The notes under the pieces are model-generated. The model was not told the origin of the DNA. It saw nothing but the letters and a program-made list of their open reading frames with translations, and did no database searches. From NCBI GenBank assembly GCA_022758985.1, contig JAEMQC010000130.1:1-12082 (forward strand): DNA of 12,082 nt, written 5' to 3'. A program made the position numbers and the translations under genes. This DNA comes from Campylobacteraceae bacterium. GTDB taxonomy: Bacteria; Campylobacterota; Campylobacteria; Campylobacterales; UBA6016. Below, in pieces: positions 1-7,328 of the stretch. The stretch's first letter is position 1; the number at the start of each line of letters is the position of its first letter.

Positions 1-190
1 TTCGCTTACTCTCTTTATCGAGAGGCAGATCGCATCTTTTGTGAGCCGCCAAAAGATCGAGAAAACCTCTCGGGCTAGTGGTCTCATCAGGACTAATGGC
101 ATGTATAGTGCACACAGGAATGCATTTGCCGCATTTTACACAATCGTCGCCGGTTTTGGCTAGGTCTATAAGTTCGAAATCTTTTGTCAT
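1..190 (-). CDS. Iron-sulfur protein, GlpC/LutA/HdrD-like (N-terminal part only)
   Basis: The first 63 codons are present; the rest lies beyond the left edge. Residues 17, 20, 23 and 27 are cysteines in a CX2CX2CX3C arrangement (CVKCGKCIPVC), a [4Fe-4S] ferredoxin-type motif. The usual final proline after the last cysteine is replaced by threonine, with TIHAISPDE following. This N-terminus fits the family that carries two [4Fe-4S] sites followed by CCG domains, such as GlpC, GlcF, LutA and HdrD, all electron-transfer subunits. The ATG at 190-188 overlaps the hemN stop as ATGA, so translation is probably coupled to HemN. From memory, Helicobacter pylori also has a glpC-like gene next to its hemN-like gene (HP0665/HP0666). 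The electron donor and acceptor cannot be told from this fragment. The Fe-S protein assignment is firm; the exact family is inference. Confidence 0.8.
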   Translation of the reverse strand, partial: MTKDFELIDLAKTGDDCVKCGKCIPVCTIHAISPDETTSPRGFLDLLAAHKRCDLPLDKESKR

Positions 191-1557
191 ACTGTTTTTG
201 AAAACTTGTTTTTATTTGCGTCATCGGCGCTTAGATATGCGTCAAAGCTCATGGCAATATTTCGCACCACCATTCTGCCTGTAGGTGAGATTTCGATACC
301 CTCTTCGGTTATCTTTAGTAGTTCATCTGCCTCGAACTCGCCTAGTTTTGACAGCGCCTCTTTGAAATACTCTTTTGAATTGATGCCAAACTGCTTGTCT
401 AGTGCGGCAAAAGAGAGTCTAAAGCCCCCCATCAAATCCATAATCGCTTTTTTGCGTATTTTGTCGTCTTCGCTTAGCGCTACCCCTCTATGAACAGGGA
501 GTTTGCCTGCATCTATCATCGACTCGTATTCGTCCATCTCTTTGTAGTTTTGGCTATAGCATCCCTCAAGCTCCGATATACTGGTAAGCCCCACGCCTAT
601 GAGGTCGGAGCCGCCTTTGGTCGTATAGCCTTGAAAGTTTCTATGAAGCTCTCCTTTCTCTACAGCCAGATAGAGCTCGTCGGTCGGCTTTGCGAAGTGA
701 TCCATGCCTATCATTTTGTAGCCCATTTCGCTCATATAATCTATCGTAAATTTGAGGATTGAGAGCTTCTCGCTAGGATGTGGCAGCGTCGTCTCGTCGA
801 TTTTGCGCATCGTTTTTTTGAGCCACGGCACATGGGCATAGTTGAATACGGCAAACCTGTCAACGTCAAGGCTTACCGACTTCTTGAGGGTCTCCTTGAA
901 GCTTTCAAGGCTTTGATACGGCAGACCGTAAATGAGATCCATATTGATGCTCTCTATGCCATATCTTCTAGCGAGATCCACGGCGTTTTTTGTAAGTTCG
1001 AAGCTTTGTTGTCTATGTACCGCTGTTTGTACTTTTTCGTCAAAGTCTTGTACACCGAAGCTGATGCGGTTGAAGCTCCCGTCAATCAGCACTTTCATCT
1101 GCTCTTCGTTCAAAAATCTAGGGTCTATCTCACATGATATTTCAGCATCTTTTTCAAAGTTCGTAAAATAAGAGCGTATTAGAGCTATTATCTCTCGTAA
1201 TTCGTCGGCGCTAAAAAACGTAGGCGTTCCGCCGCCAAAATGCAGTTGGCTTACGACTCTTTTCGTATCTAGATGTTTTGAAAGTATCGCCATCTCTTTT
1301 TTGAGGTATTCGATGTATCTTGTTTTTTTATCGTCTTTGCTAGTAAAGACCACATTGCAGCCGCAAAAATAACAAGCTGAACGGCAAAATGGAAGGTGAA
1401 AATAAAGCGACATCGGCTTGCCGGAGTTGTTGGAGGCTTCTAGTTGTTTTACAAAGTCTATTTCGCTAAATTTTTCAGTAAACTCAACAGCTGTAGGGTA
1501 GCTTGTGTATCTTGGACCCGCTTTTGAATATTTTACGAACTTGTCAAAATCTATCAT
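187..1557 (-). CDS. hemN: Oxygen-independent coproporphyrinogen III oxidase (radical SAM)
   Basis: The 456-residue product is the usual size for HemN, which oxidatively decarboxylates two propionate groups of coproporphyrinogen III to give protoporphyrinogen IX without O2, in the cytoplasm. Conserved GPRYTSYPTA lies near residues 14-23. The radical SAM cluster motif CX3CX2CXC is C58, C62, C65 and C67 (CRSACYFCGC), including the fourth cysteine typical of genuine HemN rather than HemW. GGGTP at 108-112 is the SAM-binding loop, and GLPYQ follows further on. The ATG at 1557 is preceded by AGAAG. The gene lies 44 bases after fliY and overlaps the next Fe-S gene by four bases. It may be read through from the flagellar operon or have its own weak promoter in the 44-base gap (TAAAAT at 1590-1595). 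It fits a microaerobic or anaerobic lifestyle. Confidence 0.96.
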   Translation of the reverse strand: MIDFDKFVKYSKAGPRYTSYPTAVEFTEKFSEIDFVKQLEASNNSGKPMSLYFHLPFCRSACYFCGCNVVFTSKDDKKTRYIEYLKKEMAILSKHLDTKRVVSQLHFGGGTPTFFSADELREIIALIRSYFTNFEKDAEISCEIDPRFLNEEQMKVLIDGSFNRISFGVQDFDEKVQTAVHRQQSFELTKNAVDLARRYGIESINMDLIYGLPYQSLESFKETLKKSVSLDVDRFAVFNYAHVPWLKKTMRKIDETTLPHPSEKLSILKFTIDYMSEMGYKMIGMDHFAKPTDELYLAVEKGELHRNFQGYTTKGGSDLIGVGLTSISELEGCYSQNYKEMDEYESMIDAGKLPVHRGVALSEDDKIRKKAIMDLMGGFRLSFAALDKQFGINSKEYFKEALSKLGEFEADELLKITEEGIEISPTGRMVVRNIAMSFDAYLSADDANKNKFSKTV

Positions 1558-1601
1558 TAAAGGCTTCTTTTAGGCTTTTTTAGGGTGAAATTTTAGCTTT
1601 T

Positions 1602-2456
1602 TTAGCCTTTTAACTGTTCGAGTCTCTCTTTTTTCGTGCCGATGGATGTTATCTGTACGCCAAAATTTCCGTCTACTATTACGACTTCGCCTTCCGCTAT
1701 CTTTTTGTTATCCACCAGTATATCTAGCGGCTCGTTGGCTAGCTGGTTTAGCTCCACTACAGAGCCTATGTCCATATTGATGACGTCTCTTAGAAGCATT
1801 TTTTTGCTACCTATTCTTACCTTGACTGGTAGCTTGACGTCCATCAAAAGACCGATGTTTTTCATCTCCTCGGAGCTTAGCGGTACCTTCTCCGGAGCGA
1901 TTATTTTTTGCTCTACGGCCGCCTCAAACGTCTGAACGGGCTCTTTTTTGTCTAGAGAGTTTTCGAGCGCTCTATCCATCGCAAACATGATAACGTCTTT
2001 GATTTCTCCTACGCCGAAATTGAAAACGACGAGCTTTGAAAAATCAGATATGTCTATATTGCCGCCGGGAGCTATAAAGAGTATATTGTCGATGTTGAAG
2101 CTAAGTTTTGGAAGAGTTTTTTGTGCACCGAGGGATGTGGATAGCGTACCTAGTATATTTGAGATTATCTCTTTATTTGCGTCTAGATCATCAGCATCCG
2201 CTTCGTCCTTGCTTGTTCCCTCTCCGCCAAGAATCATATCGGATAGCGCAGTGGCAAGCTTTGGGGAGAGCATGACTTTTAGTTTCGCGCTAGCGTCCCC
2301 GCTTACGCTGACATCTGCCACAACGAGTGGCGCTATAATATTTGAAAACTCAGTTAGAGCCTCTTTGCTTTTAATGCTAACTTCCGGTCTTTTCCCGATA
2401 AGCCCTTCTATCGTAGCCGTTATCTCTTTTTCGAGAAGTTCTAAGAAATTATCCAT
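1602..2456 (-). CDS. fliY: Flagellar motor switch protein FliY
   Basis: The 284-residue C-ring protein is about the length of campylobacterial FliY (roughly 280). Residues 1-180 correspond to the middle CheC-like region; residues 197-275 form the SpoA (FliN-type) domain, with LPVKVRIGSKKMLLRDV and a following GSVVELNQLANEPLDI. The N-terminus lacks the EIDALL CheY-binding peptide that FliM carries. In the CheC-like part the helix DANKEIISNILG (92-103) has E96 and N100 spaced as ExxxN rather than the phosphatase ExxN, so activity against CheY-P is doubtful. The start overlaps the fliM stop by eight bases, so translation is likely coupled and stoichiometric. The 44-base gap after it shows no terminator hairpin. 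Confidence 0.95.
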   Translation of the reverse strand: MDNFLELLEKEITATIEGLIGKRPEVSIKSKEALTEFSNIIAPLVVADVSVSGDASAKLKVMLSPKLATALSDMILGGEGTSKDEADADDLDANKEIISNILGTLSTSLGAQKTLPKLSFNIDNILFIAPGGNIDISDFSKLVVFNFGVGEIKDVIMFAMDRALENSLDKKEPVQTFEAAVEQKIIAPEKVPLSSEEMKNIGLLMDVKLPVKVRIGSKKMLLRDVINMDIGSVVELNQLANEPLDILVDNKKIAEGEVVIVDGNFGVQITSIGTKKERLEQLKG

Positions 2457-3519
2457 TTGCAGCCTCTTCTTTAAATTGCGCTAGACGTTTTGCCCTTTCG
2501 TTTTCGAGGCTTTGTAGCATATCTTTGACGTCGTCGTGCTCTGTTCTGATTATCTTTTGTACTTTAGCCGTTTTTCTAAATCTTTGTACGCCAAATTCCG
2601 CTTCGAATTTCGGTTTTCCATTTACGGTTAGGGTAGCCATATCGTTTGCCGGTTGGTCTAGTCTTATTATATCGCCTACGCTTATATCCAAGACCGTTTT
2701 TAGGTCCAGCTCCGTCGTTCCTAGCACCGCTTCAAGCTCAACTTTCGCACCGCCAAGAAGGGCTCTAAGCTCTCTATTTCTACTTTTTCTGGATGAGGTC
2801 TCTGAGAGCATAATGTCTCTGTTTGCGAGTTTCGGTAGTAGAGGCTCCAGGCTGATGACTGGATAGCAGATATTCATCATGCCGCTCGTATGCCCGATAA
2901 TAAGCTCCATTACGACCATGATTACGATTTCGTTTTGGGCGACAATTTGCACTACATTCGGGCTTGACTCTTTTGCTTCGACGACGGGATACATATCGGT
3001 AACAGATGCCCATGCCTCTTTTAGGTTTTGCATAATGACGCGCAGCATCGTATCTAGAAGGTTTAGCTCTATATCGGTAAAGTCACGGTTTGCCTCATAT
3101 CCCTCACCGCCGCCGCCCAGAAGCCTGTCTATCATCGGAAAGGCGATGGACGGGTTTATTTCCAGTACGCCGTTGCCTTCTAGCGGTTTCATCGAAAATA
3201 CGTTAAAGCTCGTAGGAGACGGCAAGCTCATCAAAAATTCGCCGTATGTCATCTGATCTATCGAGTGCAGTTGTATCTCCACGATTGAACGCATAACAGA
3301 GCTTATCTGGCTAGACATGGAGCGCACCATCTTGTCGTGGATACCCCTGAATGCACGCAGCTGTTCTTTTGAGACCCTGTTTGGACGTTTGAAGTCGTAG
3401 AGGGTTATATGTTTTTGGTCTAATATCTCTTTGGCGGTCGTGAGCGTATCGACATCGGTATCGTCGTCGACGACCTCGAGGAGGGCGTCAATCTCTTCTT
3501 GACTTAGAATATCTGCCAT
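2449..3519 (-). CDS. fliM: Flagellar motor switch protein FliM
   Basis: The 356-residue protein forms the C-ring at the cytoplasmic face of the flagellar motor and binds phosphorylated CheY to change rotation. The N-terminal peptide MADILSQEEIDALLEVV is the classic CheY-P binding segment. The middle domain (roughly 50-240) contains the conserved LLGGGGEG loop and FTDIELNLLDTM, which contact FliG. The C-terminal SpoA domain lies at about 255-335 (GAKVELEAVLGTTELDL, then GDIIRLDQPANDMATLTVNG). The ATG at 3519 is preceded by AGGA about eight bases away. It sits one base after the fliA stop and overlaps fliY by eight bases. All expected parts are present. Confidence 0.97.
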   Translation of the reverse strand: MADILSQEEIDALLEVVDDDTDVDTLTTAKEILDQKHITLYDFKRPNRVSKEQLRAFRGIHDKMVRSMSSQISSVMRSIVEIQLHSIDQMTYGEFLMSLPSPTSFNVFSMKPLEGNGVLEINPSIAFPMIDRLLGGGGEGYEANRDFTDIELNLLDTMLRVIMQNLKEAWASVTDMYPVVEAKESSPNVVQIVAQNEIVIMVVMELIIGHTSGMMNICYPVISLEPLLPKLANRDIMLSETSSRKSRNRELRALLGGAKVELEAVLGTTELDLKTVLDISVGDIIRLDQPANDMATLTVNGKPKFEAEFGVQRFRKTAKVQKIIRTEHDDVKDMLQSLENERAKRLAQFKEEAANG

Positions 3520-3520
3520 T

Positions 3521-4219
3521 TTAGTTTCCTAACGCCTCTCTGATTTTTGTCAAAACATGTCTGTGAATTTGTGATATTCTGGACGTCGTAATTCCCAAAA
3601 TTTCGCTTATCTCCTCTAGTTTGAGCTCCTCAAAATAGTAAAGCTGTATAATGGTCTGCTCTCTCTGCGAAAAACACTCTAGCGCCATCTTTACTCTTTT
3701 TATTAGTTCTTCTTCTTCTAGCCCCTCTAGCGTATCGGAGTCTTTATATACTTGAAGCTGTTCTCCAAGCGGCATTACGTTAAAGACGCCTATGGAGCTT
3801 CTGGCTTCTCTTACTTTTGACACATCTACGCCTAGCTCTTTTGATATAAATTCGTCGCTAGGTTCTTCGCCCGTCTCGGCAAACTGCTTAGAGACGACCC
3901 TGTCGACGTCCTTAATGAGTTTTCTATCAGCTCTACTTACGGTATCGAGGCTTCTAAGATAATCGAGCATAGCGCCATAGACCCGTTTTCTAGCGTATCC
4001 CCAAAAAGAGTCGTTTTGGGTCTCATCGTATTTTCTGGCTAGCTTGACTAGCTCCTCTGTACCTATGGATATAAGATCGGCCACTTCGACGCTTGAAGGA
4101 AGCCTCTCTTTTAGTTTGAAGGCTAGCGCTTTTACAGCTGGTAGAAATTTTACGGCAAGATCGTCTTGCGTAAATTTCATGTTTTCGTCGTAGCTGTCAA
4201 CGCCTCGTTTTTGTGCCAT
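3521..4219 (-). CDS. fliA: Flagellar sigma factor FliA (sigma-28)
   Basis: RNA polymerase sigma factor for late flagellar genes, 232 residues from the preferred ATG. Region 2 spans about 25-95 (FLPAVKALAFKLKERLPSSVEVADLISIG, then the -10 recognition part FWGYARKRVYGAMLDYLRSLD). Region 3 spans about 95-150. Region 4 has FSQREQTIIQLYYFEELKLEEISEILG and the helix-turn-helix near 201-226 (LEEISEILGITTSRISQIHR). An in-frame TTG one codon upstream (4222-4220) could also start it. The ATG at 4219 is favoured because AAGG sits eight bases before it and it overlaps the stop of the upstream gene as TGATG. The anti-sigma factor FlgM is not in the window. The protein lies in the same operon as FlhF and FlhG. 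Confidence 0.96.
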   Translation of the reverse strand: MAQKRGVDSYDENMKFTQDDLAVKFLPAVKALAFKLKERLPSSVEVADLISIGTEELVKLARKYDETQNDSFWGYARKRVYGAMLDYLRSLDTVSRADRKLIKDVDRVVSKQFAETGEEPSDEFISKELGVDVSKVREARSSIGVFNVMPLGEQLQVYKDSDTLEGLEEEELIKRVKMALECFSQREQTIIQLYYFEELKLEEISEILGITTSRISQIHRHVLTKIREALGN

Positions 4220-4590
4220 CAAAAACGCCTTTTTGTGGCTTGTATTGCATGTGCCGTCTCTCGCTTTATGTCTTCATACTCTTCGTCTTCAAGCTCTTTG
4301 ATAAACTCATACATATCCTTTATGAGTCTCTCTCTTTTTTCAAGCTCTATTATAGCAGTGTCTATCGCTGTTTCGTATTTTTCTTTTTTTATTCTATATC
4401 GAGGCTTAAACTCTATATTTTTTATAAAAAATGACGCTGCGGTAATCGATATCATATAAAACAGCGCCGTGATAAACACTACGGCGAAGACTATATACAA
4501 CGGATCGGTTAGCTTTAATATGGCGAATGCTAGCCCTATGAAAAAACCGTTGAGCGTCAAAAAGGATATAAAATTATTTACGCTTACCAT
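4219..4590 (-). CDS. Conserved small membrane protein of the flhG-fliA interval
   Basis: I do not know a function for this 123-residue protein. Two hydrophobic helices are visible, at about 7-26 and 30-56, separated by a short KLTDP turn, so the N and C termini are probably both cytoplasmic. The C-terminal half is highly charged and looks helical or coiled-coil (about 66-112, with ELEKRERLIKDMYEFIKELEDEEYEDI). It ends in basic TKRRF. A GGAAG Shine-Dalgarno precedes the ATG by five bases. It follows flhG by 29 bases and its TGA overlaps the fliA ATG. From memory, an unnamed gene occupies the same slot in Campylobacter jejuni (Cj0062c) and Helicobacter pylori (HP1033), so position suggests a flagellar role, such as a membrane partner of FlhG, FlhF or FliA. 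That role is inference. Confidence 0.88.
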   Translation of the reverse strand: MVSVNNFISFLTLNGFFIGLAFAILKLTDPLYIVFAVVFITALFYMISITAASFFIKNIEFKPRYRIKKEKYETAIDTAIIELEKRERLIKDMYEFIKELEDEEYEDIKRETAHAIQATKRRF

Positions 4591-4619
4591 ATGCTTCCGG
4601 CTTGTGTGTTTTTTGCGGG

Positions 4620-5513
4620 TTAAAACTGTTTGATTAAACGTTTAAAGAAGCCTGATAGCCCGCTCTCTCTATTTGGATCAAGCACTTTTCGTTCCATCTT
4701 TTCCGCTAGGCGCTCGCTTATTTTTTCTATTTCCGAGGTACATTTGGCGTGAGGATAGTTTTTTGTAAACAAAAATCTACCTTTTACGCTTTTTTGTATG
4801 TCTGAATCTTTTGTTATATGACCTATCAGCTCCAAAGAGAAATCTTTTCTGAGTTTACTTTTTGCCACCTTCTCTATCTTTTCGAAGTTCAGGTTTGCCT
4901 CTTTTTCGCTTGAAACCTGATTGAATATCATAAGCACCTTCTCTTTGTTCGCGCTTATGACTTTTACCATTGCGTATGCGTCAGTAATCGCCGTTGGATC
5001 CGGGGTTGTGATTACTATTGTCATGTCCGATGCGTTAACGAATTTTTGTACGGTATCGCCTATTCCAGCTCCGGTATCTATGATGACAAAATCAAAGTTC
5101 TCCAACTCCGCGCTATCTTCGATGAACTTATCCAAAACCTCTTCGGTTGTATATTTGAGTATTTCATTTCCGCTCTCGCCTGGGATAAGCGTCAGGTTTT
5201 CGTCTACTTTGACTACTGTTTCGCTGAGTGTCGCTTCGCCTTTTAGGACATGAAGGATATTTTTTTGTGTTTTTACATTGAGTAGTACATCTAGGTTTGC
5301 AAGCCCTATGTCGGCGTCAAACAAAGCTACTTTAAACCCCTGTTTCGAGAGAACATACGCCATATTGGCGCTCATTGTGCTTTTGCCAACTCCACCCTTG
5401 CCGCTGGTTATTGCAATAAACTTTGTGTTGCTGTTTTTTGCTGGCGTTTTTTTGCCGACAAGCTCTTGCAGTCTTTTTGCTTGCGTGTTTTCTATGTTTA
5501 TTTTATTTTGCAT
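4620..5513 (-). CDS. flhG: Flagellar number regulator FlhG (MinD-like ATPase)
   Basis: ParA/MinD-type ATPase that limits polar flagellar number by acting on FlhF. With the start at 5513 it has 297 residues. The N-terminal NTQAKRLQEL (9-18) resembles the DQAxxLR segment that stimulates the FlhF GTPase. The deviant Walker A is GKGGVGKS at 38-45, the signature DADIGLANLDVLL follows at 66-78, and Walker B-type FVIIDTGAGI is near 142-151. The C-terminus SGLSGFFKRLIKQF is an amphipathic helix suited to membrane binding. An in-frame ATG at 5531 would add six residues, but the ATG at 5513 has AAGG six bases upstream, so it is preferred. It overlaps the flhF end by 11 bases. The gene lies 29 bases before the small membrane protein gene. 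Confidence 0.95.
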   Translation of the reverse strand: MQNKINIENTQAKRLQELVGKKTPAKNSNTKFIAITSGKGGVGKSTMSANMAYVLSKQGFKVALFDADIGLANLDVLLNVKTQKNILHVLKGEATLSETVVKVDENLTLIPGESGNEILKYTTEEVLDKFIEDSAELENFDFVIIDTGAGIGDTVQKFVNASDMTIVITTPDPTAITDAYAMVKVISANKEKVLMIFNQVSSEKEANLNFEKIEKVAKSKLRKDFSLELIGHITKDSDIQKSVKGRFLFTKNYPHAKCTSEIEKISERLAEKMERKVLDPNRESGLSGFFKRLIKQF

Positions 5514-6819
5514 GTCTAGCCTTGTATCCATCTAGTAGACAGTCGACGAAAAACTCAGATGAAGCTACTATCAGGTCTTCTGGCACCTCTTGCCCCGTGG
5601 AGAAGTAGCTGACAGGTTTTTTAATGTCATAAAGAAGGCTGAACATATTTCCAAAACACTTTGTTTCGTCTAATTTTGTTACAATAAGCGTATCTATGTC
5701 CAGCTCCGATGAGAAGTTATTATACATCTCTTTTAGATCCTCGTATTTCGTGTTTGCGGATAGTACGAGAGATATGTCTATGCTCAGCGAGCTCTCCGCT
5801 TTTATGAAGTTAGATAGTTTGTTGATTTTCTTTTTATCGTAGTGCGAACTCCCGACCGTGTCTATGAGTATATAATCACACCCTCTGAGCGAGGATAGAG
5901 CTGTTTTAAACTCGGCCGGGTCGACAACCGCCTCGATAGAGAGCTTCATCATCTTCGCATACTGCATTAGTTGCTCCACGGCGCCTATTCTATAGGTGTC
6001 TAGCGTGATAATGCCGACTTTGTATTTCACGTCTTGCTTGAACGCATATCTAGCGGCAAGCTTGGCAAGCGTAGTGGTCTTCCCGACGCCGGTAGGACCT
6101 ACTAGCATTATTATTTTTTTGCTTGCGCTATTTGCTCTTATCTCATGGCGGACAGGCAAAAGCTTTCGTAGTAGCACGTTGAAATAGCGCCTAACCGTAG
6201 CGGAGTTTTCTCTCATTTTCGGCTGCATATGCTCTAACGTTAACTTCATAATCTCAAATAGATGCTCTTCCGACATGCCGCTATCTCTAGAGATTTTGTA
6301 TATCTCCGCAAATTCCGGCGGTATTACGAGACCGTCTCTTATGACCTCCGTTGTATCCCAAACCATGTTTTGTATCAGCTTGACGTTATCTACCAGTTTT
6401 GAGATTTCAGTTTTGATCGTTTTGATCTCTTCAAAATCTACATGCTTTGGCAAAAGTTCGCTCGTTTCGACTCTCTGTTCTTTTTTTATCGGCGTGGATA
6501 TGTTTTTTGCTGCTTCCGATAGTTTTTCTATCTCGTTCATCTGCTTTGCCACCGCCGAAATAGAGAATACGACATCCTCTTTTGGTGTATCCGTCGTGTT
6601 CAAAATGGGTTTTGGCTGAGCTTTTGGCTGCAAGGCGGGCTGTTTAGGCTCGTTTTCTACGGCTACTATTACTTCGTATAGAGCTGGCGATGTAAGCGTC
6701 TTTTGCTGGATTAGCTTCGTGCTTATAACAAGCGCATCCTCCCCACATCTCTCCTGTGCTTTTTTGAGCGCCAGAGCAGGGGTTTCAGCTTGAAAGCTTA
6801 AGAGTTTCATTTTTTCCAT
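5503..6819 (-). CDS. flhF: Flagellar placement GTPase FlhF (SRP-type)
   Basis: SRP-family GTPase that marks the pole and promotes flagellar assembly; 438 residues. The N-terminal B domain begins KLLSFQAETPALALKKAQERCGEDALVISTK. Residues 55-130 form a variable, Pro/Gln/Lys-rich linker. An N domain precedes the G domain. G motifs are: G1 GPTGVGKTT at 241-249, DTYRIGAVEQL from 274, DTVG at 320-323, TKLD at 381-384, and FSTGQEVPEDL near 406-416. All are intact. Two starts are possible: ATG 6819 (used here, 13-base overlap with folK) and ATG 6810, which forms an ATGA overlap with the folK stop and gives MKLLSF. Neither has a clearly stronger ribosome site. It is followed by its regulator FlhG. In Campylobacter FlhF also affects sigma-54 flagellar genes; whether that holds here is inference. 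Confidence 0.95.
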   Translation of the reverse strand: MEKMKLLSFQAETPALALKKAQERCGEDALVISTKLIQQKTLTSPALYEVIVAVENEPKQPALQPKAQPKPILNTTDTPKEDVVFSISAVAKQMNEIEKLSEAAKNISTPIKKEQRVETSELLPKHVDFEEIKTIKTEISKLVDNVKLIQNMVWDTTEVIRDGLVIPPEFAEIYKISRDSGMSEEHLFEIMKLTLEHMQPKMRENSATVRRYFNVLLRKLLPVRHEIRANSASKKIIMLVGPTGVGKTTTLAKLAARYAFKQDVKYKVGIITLDTYRIGAVEQLMQYAKMMKLSIEAVVDPAEFKTALSSLRGCDYILIDTVGSSHYDKKKINKLSNFIKAESSLSIDISLVLSANTKYEDLKEMYNNFSSELDIDTLIVTKLDETKCFGNMFSLLYDIKKPVSYFSTGQEVPEDLIVASSEFFVDCLLDGYKARHAK

Positions 6820-7328
6820 TTTAGCTTACTTCTTTTATATGTCATAGGCACCAAGACGCTTGCTCTATTCTTGTACTCAGGGTGCGGCAATGTTAGTTTT
6901 TTATTATACATTACCAAGTTTTCAAAAAAAATTATGTCAAGATCAAGAGTTCTCGGTGCATTCTTAAAACTACGCCTGCGTCCGAACTTTTTTTCTATCC
7001 ATAAAACCTTTTTTAGCAGCGCTAATGGTGGTAAATCGGTGGCTACTTCGATTACGGCGTTAAAAAAATCAGGTTGATCAGTATAACCAAACGGCGGATT
7101 TTGCAGTATATGCGAAGTGTGCAAAATATCAACCGAGCGCTCTTTTTTTAAAAAAAAGTATAGTTTTTTTATCGTGTGCATCGGTTTTTTGATGTTGGAG
7201 CCGACCCCTAAAAGAGCGGCATGCCTTCTTTTTTGCCGCAGGCTTTCGTTTTTTGGAAAGAGCGGAGTCTCTATGAGCGTATACCCTTTGGCTATTTTGG
7301 TTTTTTTATATCCCAGTCTAGTAAAAAT
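6807..7328 (-). CDS. folK: HPPK, 7,8-dihydro-6-hydroxymethylpterin pyrophosphokinase, apparent ATT start
   Basis: Transfers pyrophosphate from ATP to 6-hydroxymethyl-dihydropterin in folate synthesis. Key parts are HAALLGVGSNI (36-46, first strand and pterin loop), NPPFGYTDQPDFFNAV, and FKNAPRTLDLDIIFF with metal-binding D129 and D131, then LPHPEY. The first in-frame ATG (7181) falls after the essential GVGSNI strand and would give only 124 residues. The frame stays open up to a TAA at 7349-7347 but has no ATG, GTG or TTG before 7181. A GGAGG at 7340-7336 lies seven bases before ATT 7328-7326, which overlaps the pepP TGA as TGATT. That gives 173 residues including an N-terminal extension like those of campylobacterial FolK proteins. 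CTG at 7331 is an alternative start. Function is firm; the start codon is inferred. Confidence 0.9.
   Translation of the reverse strand: MFTRLGYKKTKIAKGYTLIETPLFPKNESLRQKRRHAALLGVGSNIKKPMHTIKKLYFFLKKERSVDILHTSHILQNPPFGYTDQPDFFNAVIEVATDLPPLALLKKVLWIEKKFGRRRSFKNAPRTLDLDIIFFENLVMYNKKLTLPHPEYKNRASVLVPMTYKRSKLKWKK

Noticed and set aside
778..1137. Plus-strand open frame of 119 codons within hemN
   Set aside because: It lies antisense to conserved hemN codons, shows no family motif and is explained by codon bias of the real gene.
1558..1601. Possible terminator or promoter between fliY and hemN
   Set aside because: The gap has repeated AGCTAAAA/GCCTAAAA-like words but no convincing hairpin. TAAAAT (1590-1595) resembles a -10 element, but in such AT-rich sequence it is too weak to annotate.
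1948..2484. Plus-strand open frame of 178 codons within fliY
   Set aside because: It is the antisense of fliY, rich in Ser/Leu as expected for a shadow frame, with no recognisable domain.
4220..4222. TTG as fliA start
   Set aside because: The adjacent ATG at 4219 has better Shine-Dalgarno spacing and makes a TGATG overlap with the upstream gene.
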